This document shows positions 1-10,876 of a stretch of DNA of 64,000 nt, one piece after another. The stretch's first letter is position 1. The number at the start of each line of letters is the position of its first letter. A program made the translations under genes and the position numbers. This DNA comes from Halichondria panicea (Eukaryota > Porifera > Demospongiae > Suberitida > Halichondriidae): positions 389,001 to 453,000 of the forward strand of contig NC_087392.1 in NCBI RefSeq assembly GCF_963675165.1, in the 5' to 3' direction. Under the pieces are notes generated by a model. It was not told where the DNA came from and searched no databases. It worked only from the letters and a program-made list of their open reading frames with translations.

Positions 1-56
1 TGGAGGAATCAGAGCATGACATGAACTAAATCAAGTACATGCTTCTGTATATAATT

Positions 57-164
57 ACCGTATCCTCGCGAAAATACGCCCACCTTTTTCTTCAAGCAGT
101 TTAGGCTATTAGGGGGCGGGCGCTTAATCGCGAACGGCGGCTTTCACTCGAATATACGGTACTT
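57..164. mobile_element. small foldback element, TACCGTAT termini
   Basis: The segment opens with TACCGTAT and closes with ATACGGTA, and its interior is rich in CGCG-containing strings. It is too short to encode a protein and is probably a MITE-like element or the remnant of one. It abuts another repeat at 164-268 whose sequence (an aaatagcag/tactcgcag string) resembles 22.95-23.03 kb, so the first 540 bases are a nest of repeats without a gene. Confidence 0.45.
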
Positions 165-267
165 AAGCGGATATATTTTCGTGAGTTTCTGCTATTTCTG
201 CAAATGAGAGTGAAATTGTGTACTCGCAGATAATAGGAAAATGCAAAGAATCTCACTTTGTGAGTAC

Positions 268-454
268 CATATAGCGCGAAATTTTCGAGGCACTTATATT
301 TCGTGGATTGGCCTCTAAAAGCTATTTCGTTGCACAATGTTCGCGGAATGACTGCTTACCGGAAGCCACGCCTTTAAAATATTTGCATGTTATAGCAGGT
401 AATTCTAATTAAAGAAAATTGTTCGTGGATTTAATTTTCGCGCTATACGGTAAT
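268..454. mobile_element. MITE family A, copy 1 (nested)
   Basis: Begins ATATAGCGCGAAATTTTCG and ends TTTTCGCGCTATACGGTA, an imperfect terminal inverted repeat. The interior contains the family hallmarks GGAAGCCACGCC and TTCGTTGCACAATGTTCGCG, also seen in the copies near 1.3, 8.1, 27.1 and 47.2 kb. No coding capacity. From here to about 980 I see no exon. Confidence 0.7.
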
Positions 455-983
455 TAGAAATGCTATGAAAACATTAATTTCACAACTTAGAAAACAGTGA
501 AAACGCAAACAAATCTACTTGTGAAAATGCCTGCCACCTTAAGGTATAACAATGTAGGCAGCCCTCAAGTCTGCATACATTCATTAGGATGCTAGCTTTA
601 TTTCTGTGTCTCACTCTGTTAATTGGTACACTTAGCAGTATTCTTGGGAGGCAAAACTTTACGAAACTGTTGCTTAATTACTTTCGCAAATGCAGGGCTG
701 CATCCAGGATTTTGGATCAGGGGGAAAATTGGGCAATTTAAAAATGTAGGAGGGGCAAAGTCATCAGAATTATAGCAGTACAAATGAATCTGCCAGATCC
801 TAGGGGGGGTGGAACTGTGTACCTCCCTCGCCCCCCCCCCCTTAATGCAGCCGTGAAATGCACAGGAAAATCCAAGTAATTATAGATCGCCAGAGAACAA
901 TAAAATCCAGTGTATATAATTATATGACAACTCATGAGCTAGTGGGATCAGCACTGTACACACACTTACAACACTGAGTGAGT

Positions 984-1133
984 TAACTATAACAACATGG
1001 ATAGAGACTAACTTGGTTGGAGCATCTTGTGCTTGCAATTGTGGCAGGGAGGCAATTCGTGCAGTCTAGCCTCCCTGGGCACACACACACATGCTGCAGC
1101 TCCCAGTTGAGCACCTGCAGCAGTTTATTGATG
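984..1133 (-). pseudogene. decayed Cys-rich first exon of the Cys-rich/RRM family
   Basis: On the reverse strand this aligns with the family's first exon (reading ASINCCRCSTGSCS). The start codon reads ACG instead of ATG. There is an in-frame TAG after the CVCAQGG-like part, one base is missing just after it, and the splice donor expected after the Asn-Gln codons has lost its GT. It has the context of an exon 1 but cannot encode the domain. Nothing else between 600 and 980 looks like an exon. Confidence 0.7.
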
Positions 1134-1304
1134 CCGTGTCGGAGAGCTAGAGAAGATGAGGCAGTGGAGATGAGATGGTTGGTAGTGGCTGCACGACTCA
1201 GTTTTGCATGATTGGTAGAGCTGGAGAGAGGATAAAGCTGGAGAGAGATGAATTTATATGAGTCGAATTATCGATGTATCTTGCATGTAGTGTTACGTAT
1301 TATA

Positions 1305-1536
1305 TGTATAGCGCGAAATTTTCGAGGGGCTTAATTTTTGCAGATTTTGTGGGTTAGAATTCTACACAAAATTAAAGTCCCCGAAAATTGTTCTTTAATT
1401 AGAATTACCTGCTATAACATGCAAAGATTTAAAGGCGTGACTTCCGGTAAGCAGTCATTCCGTGAACATTGTGCAACGAAATAGCTTTTGGAGGCCAATC
1501 CACGAAATATAAGTGCCTCGAAAATTTCACGCTATT
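1305..1536. mobile_element. MITE family A, copy 2
   Basis: Termini TATAGCGCGAAATTTTCG and CGAAAATTTCACGCTAT form an imperfect inverted repeat of about 20 bp. The interior contains the shared GGAAGCCACGCC-type segment in inverse orientation to copy 1. Non-coding; lies between two family modules. Confidence 0.75.
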
Positions 1537-1659
1537 AATTATGGTAGTTGCATTCAATTTAAGCCAATGTGTGTTGCAAATGTTTTGTGGTTTCTGTCAA
1601 TAGTGCCAGCACATCACATAACACTCACAAAACAGGAACATACACATTCATTTACATTT

Positions 1660-3267
1660 TTCCTTTATTTATGGCTTTGTCCGCCGATCCTTTGTTCCAA
1701 GAATGTGGCGAACGCAAATCCTATAGAGACAGTAAGTAATGGCTACATTATTGTGAGTGGATGGTACACGTACTGAACTAATCCCTTGGTCCACTCCACC
1801 CAGCAGGGATGATGACACACTTTATACAAGGCAGAGCAGTATAGCACAAGTTATAATCGATCGAACCACTATACCCTTAATAATGACTTACACTAATTTC
1901 CCCAAACTGGCGGAGGGCCTGGCTTTTGTCCCCTTTAGTGCAACCTGCAGGCAGGCCACCTAGGTAAACCTTCTTCGATTTACTCTGTGAGGGAGTAGAG
2001 GAACCAGTGACATGAACTCAAGTTGAGTCAATGATATTCAGCTCATAATTATTAGCCTATAATTATACATTATATAACATGCATGCAGATGCAACAACAA
2101 TACACATGCACATGGTCACTCACTGAGCATTCCTTAGGAGGAGAGGAGGAGCGGACAATCACACTAGCTGGTACCTGTGGAGGAGTGCAGGGGTCAATGA
2201 CATGAACTCAGATAAATTTACATCATGTGTAACGAATGGCAAGCTAAAGAATTTTTATGCTGCAACTGTGGATGTGAAACAAGAGTTAAAACGCAGCTGT
2301 TATTAATTTATCATTATAGGGGCAAATCCAACATAGCACACTCTATGATAATATGGGACACTCACGCTGCATTTTTTAAGCCTCAGGGCCCAGCGTGGTA
2401 GCTAGGGCTGGAGGTGGGGCTGGTGGGTTAGGGAGTGGAGAGCCTGTTCAGTATACGAGGCAGTGGATGGAGCTGGTGAGATTGGGGGTGGGGCAGAGCC
2501 TGCTGGTGGGTTACGTCCTGTGGGTGAGGGGGCCCTACTTGCCACCAGGGTGATCACCTTCTTGTGAGAGGTTCTATATAATATATTATTGTGCTCAGTA
2601 CATGCAATGCAATAATAATGTAGACAGCATTTTGAGTGATTTGGCTAAATCAATTCACAATTATGGCATACAGTCGTCTAATCATTTTTTATTTATTTCA
2701 ACCTGTGGACAGAGTGCGTGCACGGTGCCAGCTAGCACATTCATGAAAACCTGTAGGTAAAAACTTACCCATGTTCTTTTTCTTTATAGCCTTTTCGGCC
2801 ACGTTTTCTTTAGCATGGCAAAGGCGAACCCTAGAGACAGCAAGTAATGGTTCAGCTACTACAATATTGTGAGTGGCTGGTACTAACCCTCTTCCTTCCT
2901 TCCTTTTCTCCCTCCTGGTACGACCAGACTCTGTACAAGAGAGAAGTATAGCATAAGTTAATTTGTCAAACCACCACCCTTAATAATGACTCACGCTGGT
3001 GCCGCCAAAACAACGGAGGGCTCCCTGATATCCCCTTCGGTGGTACGTGCAGGGAGGCCTCCCAAATAAATTTCTATGGATGCCGTCTGTGAGGGGGTGA
3101 TCCCATGAAAATTACCCGCTATACGGTATAACAATATGGATAGAGAGACTAACCTGGTTTGTACAGCTGCTTCCAGGGTGGCATTTGGTACAAGGTGTGC
3201 CCCTCTGGGCACACACACAACTTTGGCAGGAGCCTTTTGTGCACCTGCAACAGCATGATATGGACAT
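1660..3267 (-). pseudogene. Cys-rich/RRM family member, partly decayed
   Basis: Reading leftwards, the Cys-rich exon 3154-3267 is intact (38 codons, MSISCCCRCTKGSC..., ending Asn-Gln before a GTTAGT donor). It is followed by two interleaved RRM sets. Set one: an RRM-N exon near 2996-3090 with one base missing after GDIRE, an RNP1-type exon near 2780-2840 with a frame break, and a final VEINKK-stop exon near 2680-2705. Set two: a decayed linker near 2361-2449, an intact linker 2124-2174 (VPASVIV...), an intact RRM-N exon 1892-1984 (KKVYLGGLPAG), a short exon near 1769-1805 with a damaged donor, and a frameshifted RNP1 exon near 1663-1713. So one good first exon faces two imperfect RRM halves. 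A core promoter lies upstream at 3391-3450. Which exons are joined in RNA cannot be told from sequence. Confidence 0.7.
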
Positions 3268-3390
3268 TGTCACGGAATAGAGCCTAGGTAGGTCAAGGTA
3301 TAGAGGGATGATCGATGCACTGAAGAAGCCTTACAGAGGGATGATCAATGACTGAAGAAGCCTTGTTGCTGATTGTTCAGCACTGCAAAA

Positions 3391-3450
3391 GTCCGCTCTT
3401 TTATAACAATTATGAGGAGAGGAAGTGGGCGTGGGGCCACAGCTACGTAC
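3391..3450 (-). promoter_or_regulatory. family core promoter (TATA, ETS-like, CACGCCC)
   Basis: Read on the reverse strand: GTACGTAGCTGTGGCCCC, then CACGCCCACTTCC, then TTATAAAAGAGCGGAC. The order CACGCCC box, ETS-like core (CTTCC), TATA box recurs about 125-150 bp upstream of the Cys-rich start codons at 29.3 and 47.9 kb, and upstream of the truncated exon at 10.7 kb. The Cys-rich ATG here (3267) is about 125 bp downstream. TATA and box identities are inferred from sequence only. Confidence 0.7.
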
Positions 3451-3530
3451 ATGGGAAAATGCAATTTTTATAGACCACCTAACCCTCTATTAGATAGTGG
3501 GACTGCATGCACACACACAACACCGAGTCC

Positions 3531-3722
3531 GTATAACGGGTAAGTTTCGCGGGGTAAAAATTTGTAACTCCAAAAACGGTGGTTTTCGTGAGTAAATATT
3601 TAGTTTAGTCTCGTTACATGCACTGCATTCCATTCCAGTAAGCCACGCCTACGTTAAAATTTTGTGGAGGTCAGCTTGCCCATGAATATTTACCCCACGA
3701 AAATTACCCGCTATACGGTATA
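3531..3722. mobile_element. MITE family B, copy 1
   Basis: Starts GTATAACGGGTAAGTTTCG and ends CGAAAATTACCCGCTATACG, an imperfect terminal inverted repeat that includes a GGGGTAAA/TTTACCCC motif. The interior shares AAGCCACGCCTACG with a second complete copy at 43.99-44.18 kb. Truncated 3' ends of the same family occur at about 3098-3130, 4170-4183 and 7676-7769. Non-coding. Confidence 0.75.
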
Positions 3723-3736
3723 ACAATATGGATAGA

Positions 3737-3847
3737 GACTAACCTTATTTGTGCACCTGCCTCCAGTTGCTGCAAGGTGTGCCTCCCTGGGCACACACAC
3801 AGCTGTGGGTGGTATGAGGCCGTCATGCATCAGCAGCGTTTAGATGC
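3737..3847 (-). pseudogene. decayed Cys-rich first exon
   Basis: Reverse strand starts ATG GCA TCT AAA CGC TGC, then meets TGA at codon 7. The downstream half (GTGTGTGTGCCCAGGGAGGC and a tail ending in AAG before GTTAGT) still matches the family exon, and the donor survives. It abuts the end of MITE family B. The short open frames overlapping it are not genes. Confidence 0.65.
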
Positions 3848-4200
3848 CATTATGGTACAGATAGAGAGAGATGATGCCGGGAACTGGAGTACTGCAGAGA
3901 GATGAACATGTAGTGGCTGCTGGCAGACACTGAGATTGCAGATATGAGTTGATTGTGCACTCCAAGTGGGCGTGGGGACAAAGCTGAATAGAGAGAATGT
4001 AGGGATACTGTGTATCAATGTGGATACCTAATTTAATTACCATGACATGCATTGCATAACAATTTACGAAACTGATTAATTTTGCAAATGGCACATGGGA
4101 AAATGCAATTTTTATAGACCACCTAACCCTCTATGACAACTCATGAGCTAGTGGGACCAGCACTGCATGCCCGCTATACGGCATATAACAACATGGATAG

Positions 4201-4308
4201 AGACTAACCTTGTTTGTGCACCTGTAGCTCGTGCCAGGGATGCAGTTGCTGCCGGTCAGCTGTTGCACGTTCCAGACGTGTATTTGCAGCATATAGATAG
4301 AAGCCATG
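4201..4308 (-). pseudogene. Cys-rich first exon with internal deletion
   Basis: Reverse strand keeps the ATG (ATGGCTTCT), the CNCIPGTS-like tail and the AAG/GTTAGT donor. About 25 bp covering the central CVCA part, still present in the copy at 7790-7903, is gone, so the cysteine ladder is destroyed. The surrounding 4310-4540 is intron-like sequence duplicated at 7.9-8.35 kb. Confidence 0.6.
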
Positions 4309-4539
4309 GGCCTGGTGTGTTGCGGCAGAGCTAGACGACGTTGAGGAGGTGAGATTTGGGGGGAAATCGATGTGGCAGATGCTGAGAGCTGGCAGACTTA
4401 ATTATTTTTGCAAATGCATGCACCAGAAAACAATAAAATCCAGTATATATATGACAACTCATGAGTTAGTGGGCCCAGCACTGCATGCATGTTATATAGT
4501 ATAATTATCAGGACAAGTTGATGGGAATATAGAACTAAC

Positions 4540-5480
4540 TGCGTTTATAGTATAAGCTTATATGCCACAATAAACTACGTCCTTACCTGACACCCGAGGT
4601 CCTGGTGTGGAGAGAGAGGGACTCCTCTAGCAATGGTGTGGACACTAGGACTGGAGTTTCCACCTCCAGGAGGTCCAAAGAAGCGTCTGGAGAACAAGAC
4701 AGTGATCTTTACTTGTGTCAGGCCGAGTCCCCTCAGGGGTGTAGTATATCGAGGCCACTATAGAGAGAGAGTTAAAGCTCATGCCACAATAAACTATAGG
4801 TCCTTACTTGGTATCCGAGGTCCACCAGACGAGTCTGCCAGGGGGTTGTGGGGAGGGGTCAGCTATAGAGAGAAGATATAGATAGAGTGTCAAAACAGTT
4901 AATAGTTTAATGCCGAGTAAGGGCACCAAACAAGATAACTAACTGTCTGTGAACTTCAGTACAATGCACTCACCCAACACAGGTGTCCCCCCCAGAGCTT
5001 CCTCTGCACTCCCCCAACACAGGTGTCCCCCCCCAGAGCTTCCTCTGCACTCCCCCAACACAGGTGTCCCCCCCAGAGCTTCCTCTGCACTCACCCAACA
5101 CAAGTGTCCCCCCCAGAGCTTCCTCTGCCTACGAGATGTGTACAGTAATAATGACAACATGATAGCCTCTCCAATCACCCGTCGCCTCTCTTTCCTCAGC
5201 AGATCACACACCTACAGGGGAGGATAAGAACATTAACAATCTGTTCATTGTCAAACAATTAATGTGGCCTTCCAGTTGTCACGGTGCGATTTGGGTATCC
5301 CATGCATTCGCAATTGTTCTAGCCATAATTATATACATGCAATGATTCCAGGCATGGGGAACCCACCACTTTCAACCCCACCAGCTGCCACAGGCCCGAG
5401 GCTTAGGGTCAAAAGATGTGTCCCGTATTACGTATCATTGAGTGTGGTATATAATGATATAAGTTAGTACATGCAGCATA
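4540..5480. repeat. direct repeat unit, copy 1, with GGTGTCCCCCCCAGAG minisatellite
   Basis: This segment recurs at about 8390-9130. It contains a minisatellite at 4970-5128 of roughly 44-bp units (CCAACACAGGTGTCCCC... AGAGCTTCCTCTGC). Reverse-strand segments ending just before GTAAGGA donors (near 4563, 4683 and 4800) look like small repeated exons. A further possible exon near 5110-5213 (VCDLLRKERRR after an acceptor-like CCTGTAG) might belong to an unrecognised gene. A Pro-rich linker-like stretch ending KRC lies near 5350-5420. I cannot assign a protein. Confidence 0.6.
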
Positions 5481-5736
5481 ACAAATTATTAGCATATTAG
5501 CATGCTATATAGTCAGTACCAAAATGGGTTATGTATGTTAATTCAGTTCTTTCAATCTACTTGCCATCATGGTGATCATGCACCTTCTTGTGAGAGGTTC
5601 TATATATTGTGTACAGTGCATGCAACACAATGTAGACAGCATTTGAGTGATTTGGCTAAAATCAATTCACACACATATACGTACACACAAACACTCTAAT
5701 TAAAAATACAATTAACCAACACAAGTACATACACCA

Positions 5737-7611
5737 CTACTCTTTTTTTTTATTTCCACTTGCAGACAAAGTGCATGCATGGTGCCAGCACATCACACAA
5801 AATTCGAAAAACAGGAACAAATTAAAAACTTACACTTTTTCCTTTGATCAATATTTTTTTTCTTTTCTACTGCCATTCTTGCCGATTCTTCTGAAAAAAA
5901 TCTAGCGAAGGCAAACCCTGGAGACAGAAAGTATAATGGTTTACTTATACAATATTGTGAGTGGATGGTACTAACCCCTCCCTTCCCTTCGCCCAGGGAT
6001 GTCCACCGACTGCAGAACAGAGAAGTAAAGCACATGTTAATTTGTCGAACCACCATGCACTTAAAAATGACTCACGCTGGTTCCTCCAAAGCAATGGAGG
6101 GCACTTCGTATTTCCCCCTTTGTTGTCTTGGGAGGGAGGCCTCCCATGTAAATTTCTTTAGATGCTGTCTGTGAGGGGTAGAGGAACCAGTTATATATGT
6201 ATATTTAGCTCATTATTAAATATTATCTTTCAAAATAGTAACATGCATATAATTATATATATACGTTTCCTCGAGCATGAATATCATTGTGAATGCGTAT
6301 ATATATATAGTGGTTAGCTCTCTACAGATTTCTGTGTTAGAGTAGTATAGTGTCGTTGTTGGCTTTGTTCATGCGAGACAGTGACTGAAGAGTTATACAC
6401 AACTCCAATGCATCTTGTCGACCTATTGATAGGCATACTTTTTCCATTTAAAAAACTCGAGCCCCCCCCCCCCCCCCCTATTGTGAAATTGCTTCATACA
6501 CCACTGATACAGATATAGATATAGAACACGCACACATGCATGCCGATACAACATAAAACAAATCGTTTGCGCGGCTTGAATTTATACAAATAGGCAATCT
6601 TGTACTATATATAATTCAGGAATTCGAGCATAACTACATATAATACATGTATGCGCGCACATGCATGGTCACTCACTGAACATTTCCTCTTAGGTGGAGG
6701 GGGAACTAGCTGACTAGCGGGAACCTGTGGAGGGGTCAATGACATGAACTCAAGCTTAATAGTGCAGAGCACATGCATGCATGCCACGTGATAACTACAA
6801 TCAGACATGCATAACGAATGGCGTGCTAATGGTTGTTTTTATTTTGCTAACTGCATGTGGATATGAAACAATAGTATGTTATAGCCAATAATATACTTCT
6901 ATCATATAGGGGCGATTGCCAAGCGATTCCAATATATCACACTCTATATGATACTACTGGACACTCACGCATCTCTTGAGCCTCAGGGCCATTGGGCCCA
7001 GCGTTAGAGGTGGGGCTGGTGGGTTTGGGAGTGGAGTGGCCTGTGAGGGAATTGGAGGAATCACATGAACTAAATCAAGTACATGCTTCCGTACTATTGT
7101 ACTACAAACACCTAGTGATAACTGGTTCAGTCTTGTATACGATGCGAGTGCATAAAAACAGCTGCCATAATTATATACTAAACAGGGCTTCACCTATATA
7201 GCCTTACATGCACAGCTCAGTATAATCATACAGAATGATATAGGTCTGCATACATGAAGTAGTGGTAGCTTAATCCTGTACACTTGTATGGTTTTATTAT
7301 TTATTCTGAGCAGTATTCTCAGGAGGCAAACATTTACGAAACGAAGCCAATGCACACGAGAAAAAATAATAGACCACTAGTAATTTTATAGACCACTATC
7401 GACCATGCACCAGAGAACAAGTGTATAATTTTGAGTTATGACAACCCTAGTGGGACCAGCACTGCTTGCACACACACAACACTGAGTATTAACATGGATA
7501 GAGACTAACCTGGTTGGAGCATCTTTGGCTGTTGCAAGTTGTACACGGTGTGCTCCCCTGGGCACACACACACCCGCTACATACTCCCGTTGTACATCTG
7601 CAGCATGACAT
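5737..7611 (-). CDS. Cys-rich/RRM family gene, near-complete, 3' end damaged
   Basis: Exons on the reverse strand: Cys-rich 7510-7611 (34 codons, MSCCRCTTGVCSGCVCAQ...), linker 6969-7040 (PNPPAPP... RLKRC), linker 6677-6724 (VPASQLVPPPPKRKCS), RRM-N 6076-6168 (EIYMGGLPPKTTKGEI), short exon 5976-6009 (SVDIPGRREGR), RNP1 exon 5834-5917 (GFAFARF, an exact RNP1 consensus with the preceding Arg), last exon near 5737-5758. All but the last two are intact. The RNP1 exon carries one extra A in an A-run before the beta-4 segment, and the last acceptor has changed from CAG/G to AAG/T, so the C-terminus is altered. The whole unit is an inverted copy of 29.3-31.5 kb. The RRM implies RNA binding; the Cys-rich part may bind metal, which is inference. 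Either a recently damaged gene or a homopolymer sequencing error. Confidence 0.65.
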
Positions 7612-7678
7612 GTTGATGTGAGGTAGGTGGCCGGTGGATGAGCAGTTGAAGAGCAGTTGAAGATAATATATAGTAGAG

Positions 7679-7769
7679 CCACGCCTACGTTAAAATTTCG
7701 TGGAGGTCAGCCTGCCCACGAAAATAATGAATATTTTACCCCATGAAAATTACCTGCTATACGGTATAA
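7679..7769. mobile_element. MITE family B, truncated
   Basis: Only the 3' part of family B is present (GCCACGCCTACG ... CCATGAAAATTACCTGCTATACG). It ends 12 bp before the AACATGGATAGAGACTAACC string that marks the reverse-strand intron 1 donor region, a position also used by the remnants near 3.1 and 3.7 kb. Confidence 0.65.
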
Positions 7770-7789
7770 CAACATGGATAGAGACTAAC

Positions 7790-7903
7790 CTTATTGGTGC
7801 ACCTGTAGCTCGTGCCAGGGATGCAGTTGCTGCCGGTTCTACCTTCTTGGGCACACACACACAGCTGTTGCACAATCCAGTCGTGTACTTGCAGCTGCAT
7901 TTA
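7790..7903 (-). pseudogene. Cys-rich first exon frameshifted in its TG run
   Basis: Reverse strand reads ATGGCATCTAAATGCAGC (MASKCSCKYTTGLCNSCVC). The codons for Cys-Val-Cys-Ala form a TG dinucleotide run. This copy has six TG units where intact copies have five, so the frame shifts and the distal cysteines are lost. With five units the tail would read as a normal CIPGTS... ending before the GTTAGT donor. The start and donor are otherwise intact. Confidence 0.7.
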
Positions 7904-8076
7904 GATGCCATGGGCCTGGTGTGTTGCGGCAGAGCTAGACAATGTTGAGGAGGTGAGATTTGGGGGGAAATCGATGTGGCAGATGCTGAGAGCTGGGATG
8001 GAGATGGCAGACTTAATTATTTTTGCAAATGCACCAGAAAACAATAAAATCCAGTATATATAAAAATCCAAGTATA

Positions 8077-8299
8077 TACCGTATAGCGCGAATTTTTCGA
8101 GGCACTTATATTTCGTGGATTGGCCTCTAAAATCCATTTCGTTGCACAATGTTCGCGGAAAATGACTGCTTACCGGAAGCCACGCCTTTAAATATTTGCA
8201 TGATAGCAGGTAATTCTAATTAAAGAACAATTTTGTAGACTTAATTTTCGTGTAGAATTCTAACCCACGAAATCTGCGAAAATTTCGCGCTATACGGTA
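8077..8299. mobile_element. MITE family A, copy 3
   Basis: TACCGTATAGCGCGAATTTTTCG at the left and AAATTTCGCGCTATACGGTA at the right make a clear terminal inverted repeat. The interior matches copies 1, 2 and 5. It interrupts sequence otherwise continuous with the duplicate at 4.4-4.5 kb, so the insertion, or its loss from the other copy, post-dates the duplication. Confidence 0.8.
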
Positions 8300-8389
8300 T
8301 ATGACAACTCATGAGCTAGTGGGCCCAGCACTGCATGCATGTTATATAGTATAATTATCAGGACAAGTTGATGGGAATATAGAACTAAC

Positions 8390-9130
8390 TGCGTTTATAG
8401 TATAAGCTTATATGCCACAATAAACTATAGATCCTTACTTGGTATCCGAGGTCCACCAGACGAGTCTGCCAGGGGGTTGTGGGGAGGGGTCAGCTATAGA
8501 GAGAAGATATAGATAGAGTGTCAAAACAATTAATAGTTTATAATGCCGAGTAAGGGCACCAAACAAGATAACTTGTCTATGAACTTCAGTACAATGCACT
8601 CACCCAACACAGGTGTCCCCCCAGCACTCCCCCAACACAGGTGTCCCCCCCAGAGCTTCCTCTGCACTCCCCCAACACAGGTGTCCCCCCTAGAGCTTCC
8701 TCTGCACTCACCCAACACAGGTGTCCCCCCAGAGCTTCCTCTGCACTCACCCAACACTGTCCCCCCAGAGCTTCCTCTGCCTACGAGATGTGTACAGTAA
8801 TAATGACAACATGATATCCTAGCAACATACCTCCATCACCCGTCGCCTCTCTTCCCTCAGCAGTTCACACACCTACAGGGGAGGATAAGAACATTATAAT
8901 AATCTGTTCATTGTCAAATAATTAATGTGGGCTTCGGTGCGATTTGAGTATCCCATGCATTTGCAATTGTTCTAGTCATAATTATATACAATAATACGAA
9001 TGATTCCAGGCATGGGGAACCCACCACTTTCAACCCCACCAGCTGCTGCCACAGGCCCGAGGCTTAGGGTCAAAAGATGTGTCCCGTATTACGTATCATT
9101 GAGTGTGGTATATAATGATATAAGTTAGCA
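8390..9130. repeat. direct repeat unit, copy 2, with minisatellite
   Basis: Second copy of the 4540-5480 segment. The minisatellite (8593-8775) has a different number and spelling of units than copy 1. The KRC-ending linker-like stretch recurs near 9005-9085 with its donor shortened (TGTGTCCCGTATT), consistent with loss of the GTGA seen in good linkers. Confidence 0.6.
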
Positions 9131-9229
9131 CATGCAGCATAAAAGCATATTAGCATGCTATTCGTTACAGCATGACCATTGGCCAATGGGTATGTATGTT
9201 AATTCTGTACCAATTTGAGTTCACGTCGT

Positions 9230-9640
9230 CGGTATACCTGCTAGTGCATCTGCCCCTCCTCTTAAGAGAAAGTGCCCAGATAATTGCAGCGCAGCATGGC
9301 ACGACCTCCAGCAATATCCCCACCAGCTATATCTGCATGGTTCCTCTATGCAACACTACCTCGAAGAAGGTACACTTGGGCGGAAGTTGTACCAAAGCCA
9401 ACATCACAGAGGCCCTTCGCCAGTTTGGGCCAATTAGTGTAATTCATATATTATTAAGGGTATATAGTTTGCAATTAACCAAGACACACAAAACTATAGT
9501 GATAGTATAATTATAATTCAAGATGAAACAATTATCGACAAAACAATGTACGATTAGGAAAATTTAGACACATTGGCCTTCCGGTGCCACCAGTGAGGCC
9601 CTCCGCCAGTTTGGCCCCACCAGCGTGAGTCATTATTAAG
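9230..9640 (+). pseudogene. linker and RRM-N fragments fused without introns
   Basis: Linker-like codons (GIPASASAPPLKRKC) near 9228-9272 run directly into spacer, then into an RRM-N segment near 9358-9440 (KKVHLGGSCTKANITEAL). A second short RRM-N end (SEALRQFGPTS before GTGAGTCATT) lies near 9588-9630. Acceptors are missing or displaced. Remnants of two copies; no intact gene. Confidence 0.55.
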
Positions 9641-9699
9641 GGTATAGTCCTTCTATAGATGTCGTATGTATGTATGTATGCACTGCACTGAGTTCATGT

Positions 9700-10360
9700 C
9701 ATTGACCTCCTGCACTCCCTCCACAGCTACCCGGTAGTGTATAGTTCAAAAGAGGAGGTGTGCTGTGAGTGACCGTGCCATACATGTGCATGTGTATATG
9801 TGTTAATTTACATGCAGTATAATTATGCTGCTATTTGTAGTTTATAGCATTTGCATGCTATACTAAATTCAAAGGTTTCTAGTCGTGCATTGCCAAACGC
9901 TACAGTAAGATATTATATCATTGACTCAACTTGACTTCATGTCAATGGTTCCTAACTCCCTCACAGACAGCATCCAAAAAAATTTATTTGGGTGGCCTAT
10001 CAGGCCTCACTGTAAGAGACGTAAAGGAGGCCCTCCTTCCCCTCTACGGGGAAAGCGTGAGTCATTATTAATGGTATAGTAGTTTAGTCGATTAACTTGT
10101 GCTATACTTCTCTGTTGCATATAGATGGTGATCATGCCAACACAGGGCTTCGGGTTTGCAACCCTACAAACATGTGCATGCCGGGGGGAGTGGACCGCGG
10201 GGTTAGTACAGTATACCATCCGCTCAAAATAATGTAGCCATTATATACTAATCTTGCTGTCTCCAGGTTTCGCCTTCGCTACATTTAAAAATAAAACATC
10301 TGCTCAAGAGGCAATAAAAAAAATTTCGTTGCAATTAACGGAAAAAAAGGAAGTTAATGT
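9700..10360 (+). pseudogene. RRM half-gene with a chimeric middle exon
   Basis: A decayed linker near 9727-9758 is followed by an intact RRM-N exon 9967-10056 (KKIYLGGLSGLTVRDVKEAL, 30 codons, CACAG acceptor, GTGAGT donor). The next exon, starting near 10126 (MVIMPTQGFGFATLQT), belongs to the subtype whose RNP1 follows without an intron. It switches after about 16 codons to the GGGGGAGTGGACCGCGG end of the other subtype. A separate RNP1 exon then follows at about 10267 (GFAFATFKNKTSAQEAIK) whose donor has decayed. The transcript would therefore hold two RNP1 segments: a recombinant of two exon subtypes. Confidence 0.65.
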
Positions 10361-10572
10361 GCATGCATGCATGTTCCTGTTATGTGATGTGCTGGCACCA
10401 CATGCACATTATATTACTTTGTCTACGAAGCCATCAACTACATGTATTACAATGTACTGTGTATATACCGTATCTAGCGGGTTATTTTATCATCGAAAAT
10501 TACCGCAATCAATACTCATGTATTTGTACTGTGTGGGTGTTGGCTCATGTAAATTACTAGCAATAGTGGGGG

Positions 10573-10749
10573 TGTACGTAGCCCCACGCCCACTTCCGCT
10601 CATAATCGCTATAAAACCGAGTCTACTATATACTTCAAATGTTCAACTGCTCATCCACCGGCCACCTACCTCACATCAACATGTCGTGCTGCTGCAGATG
10701 TAAAACTGGAGTTTGCAGCGGGTGTGTGTGTGCCCAGGGAGGCTTTTAA
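10573..10749 (+). pseudogene. family promoter plus truncated Cys-rich exon
   Basis: The promoter block CCCCACGCCCACTTCCGCTC then CGCTATAAAAC (10580-10617) precedes ATG at 10681. The frame MSCCCRCKTGVCSGCVCAQG is correct for half the domain. It then runs into a foreign TTTTAA stop at 10749, with no NC-x-P half and no donor. Truncated by rearrangement within the exon. The region 10750-10860 has no recognisable exon. Confidence 0.7.
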
Positions 10750-10876
10750 TTGTTTATTATCCTCCATAATTAGCAGCCGAGGAGGCTATACATCAGTAAA
10801 TCATTATTAGTAGTACGTTACATTATGCTATACACGAATTCATGTCAATAAGAATGTTATCATCTCTTTTCTTCCC

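Noticed and set aside
5961-6174. Forward frames at 5961-6174 and reverse frames at 30772-31056 that match each other
   Set aside because: They are antisense shadows of the RRM-N and short exons in the inverted gene pair at 5.7-7.6 and 29.4-31.3 kb.
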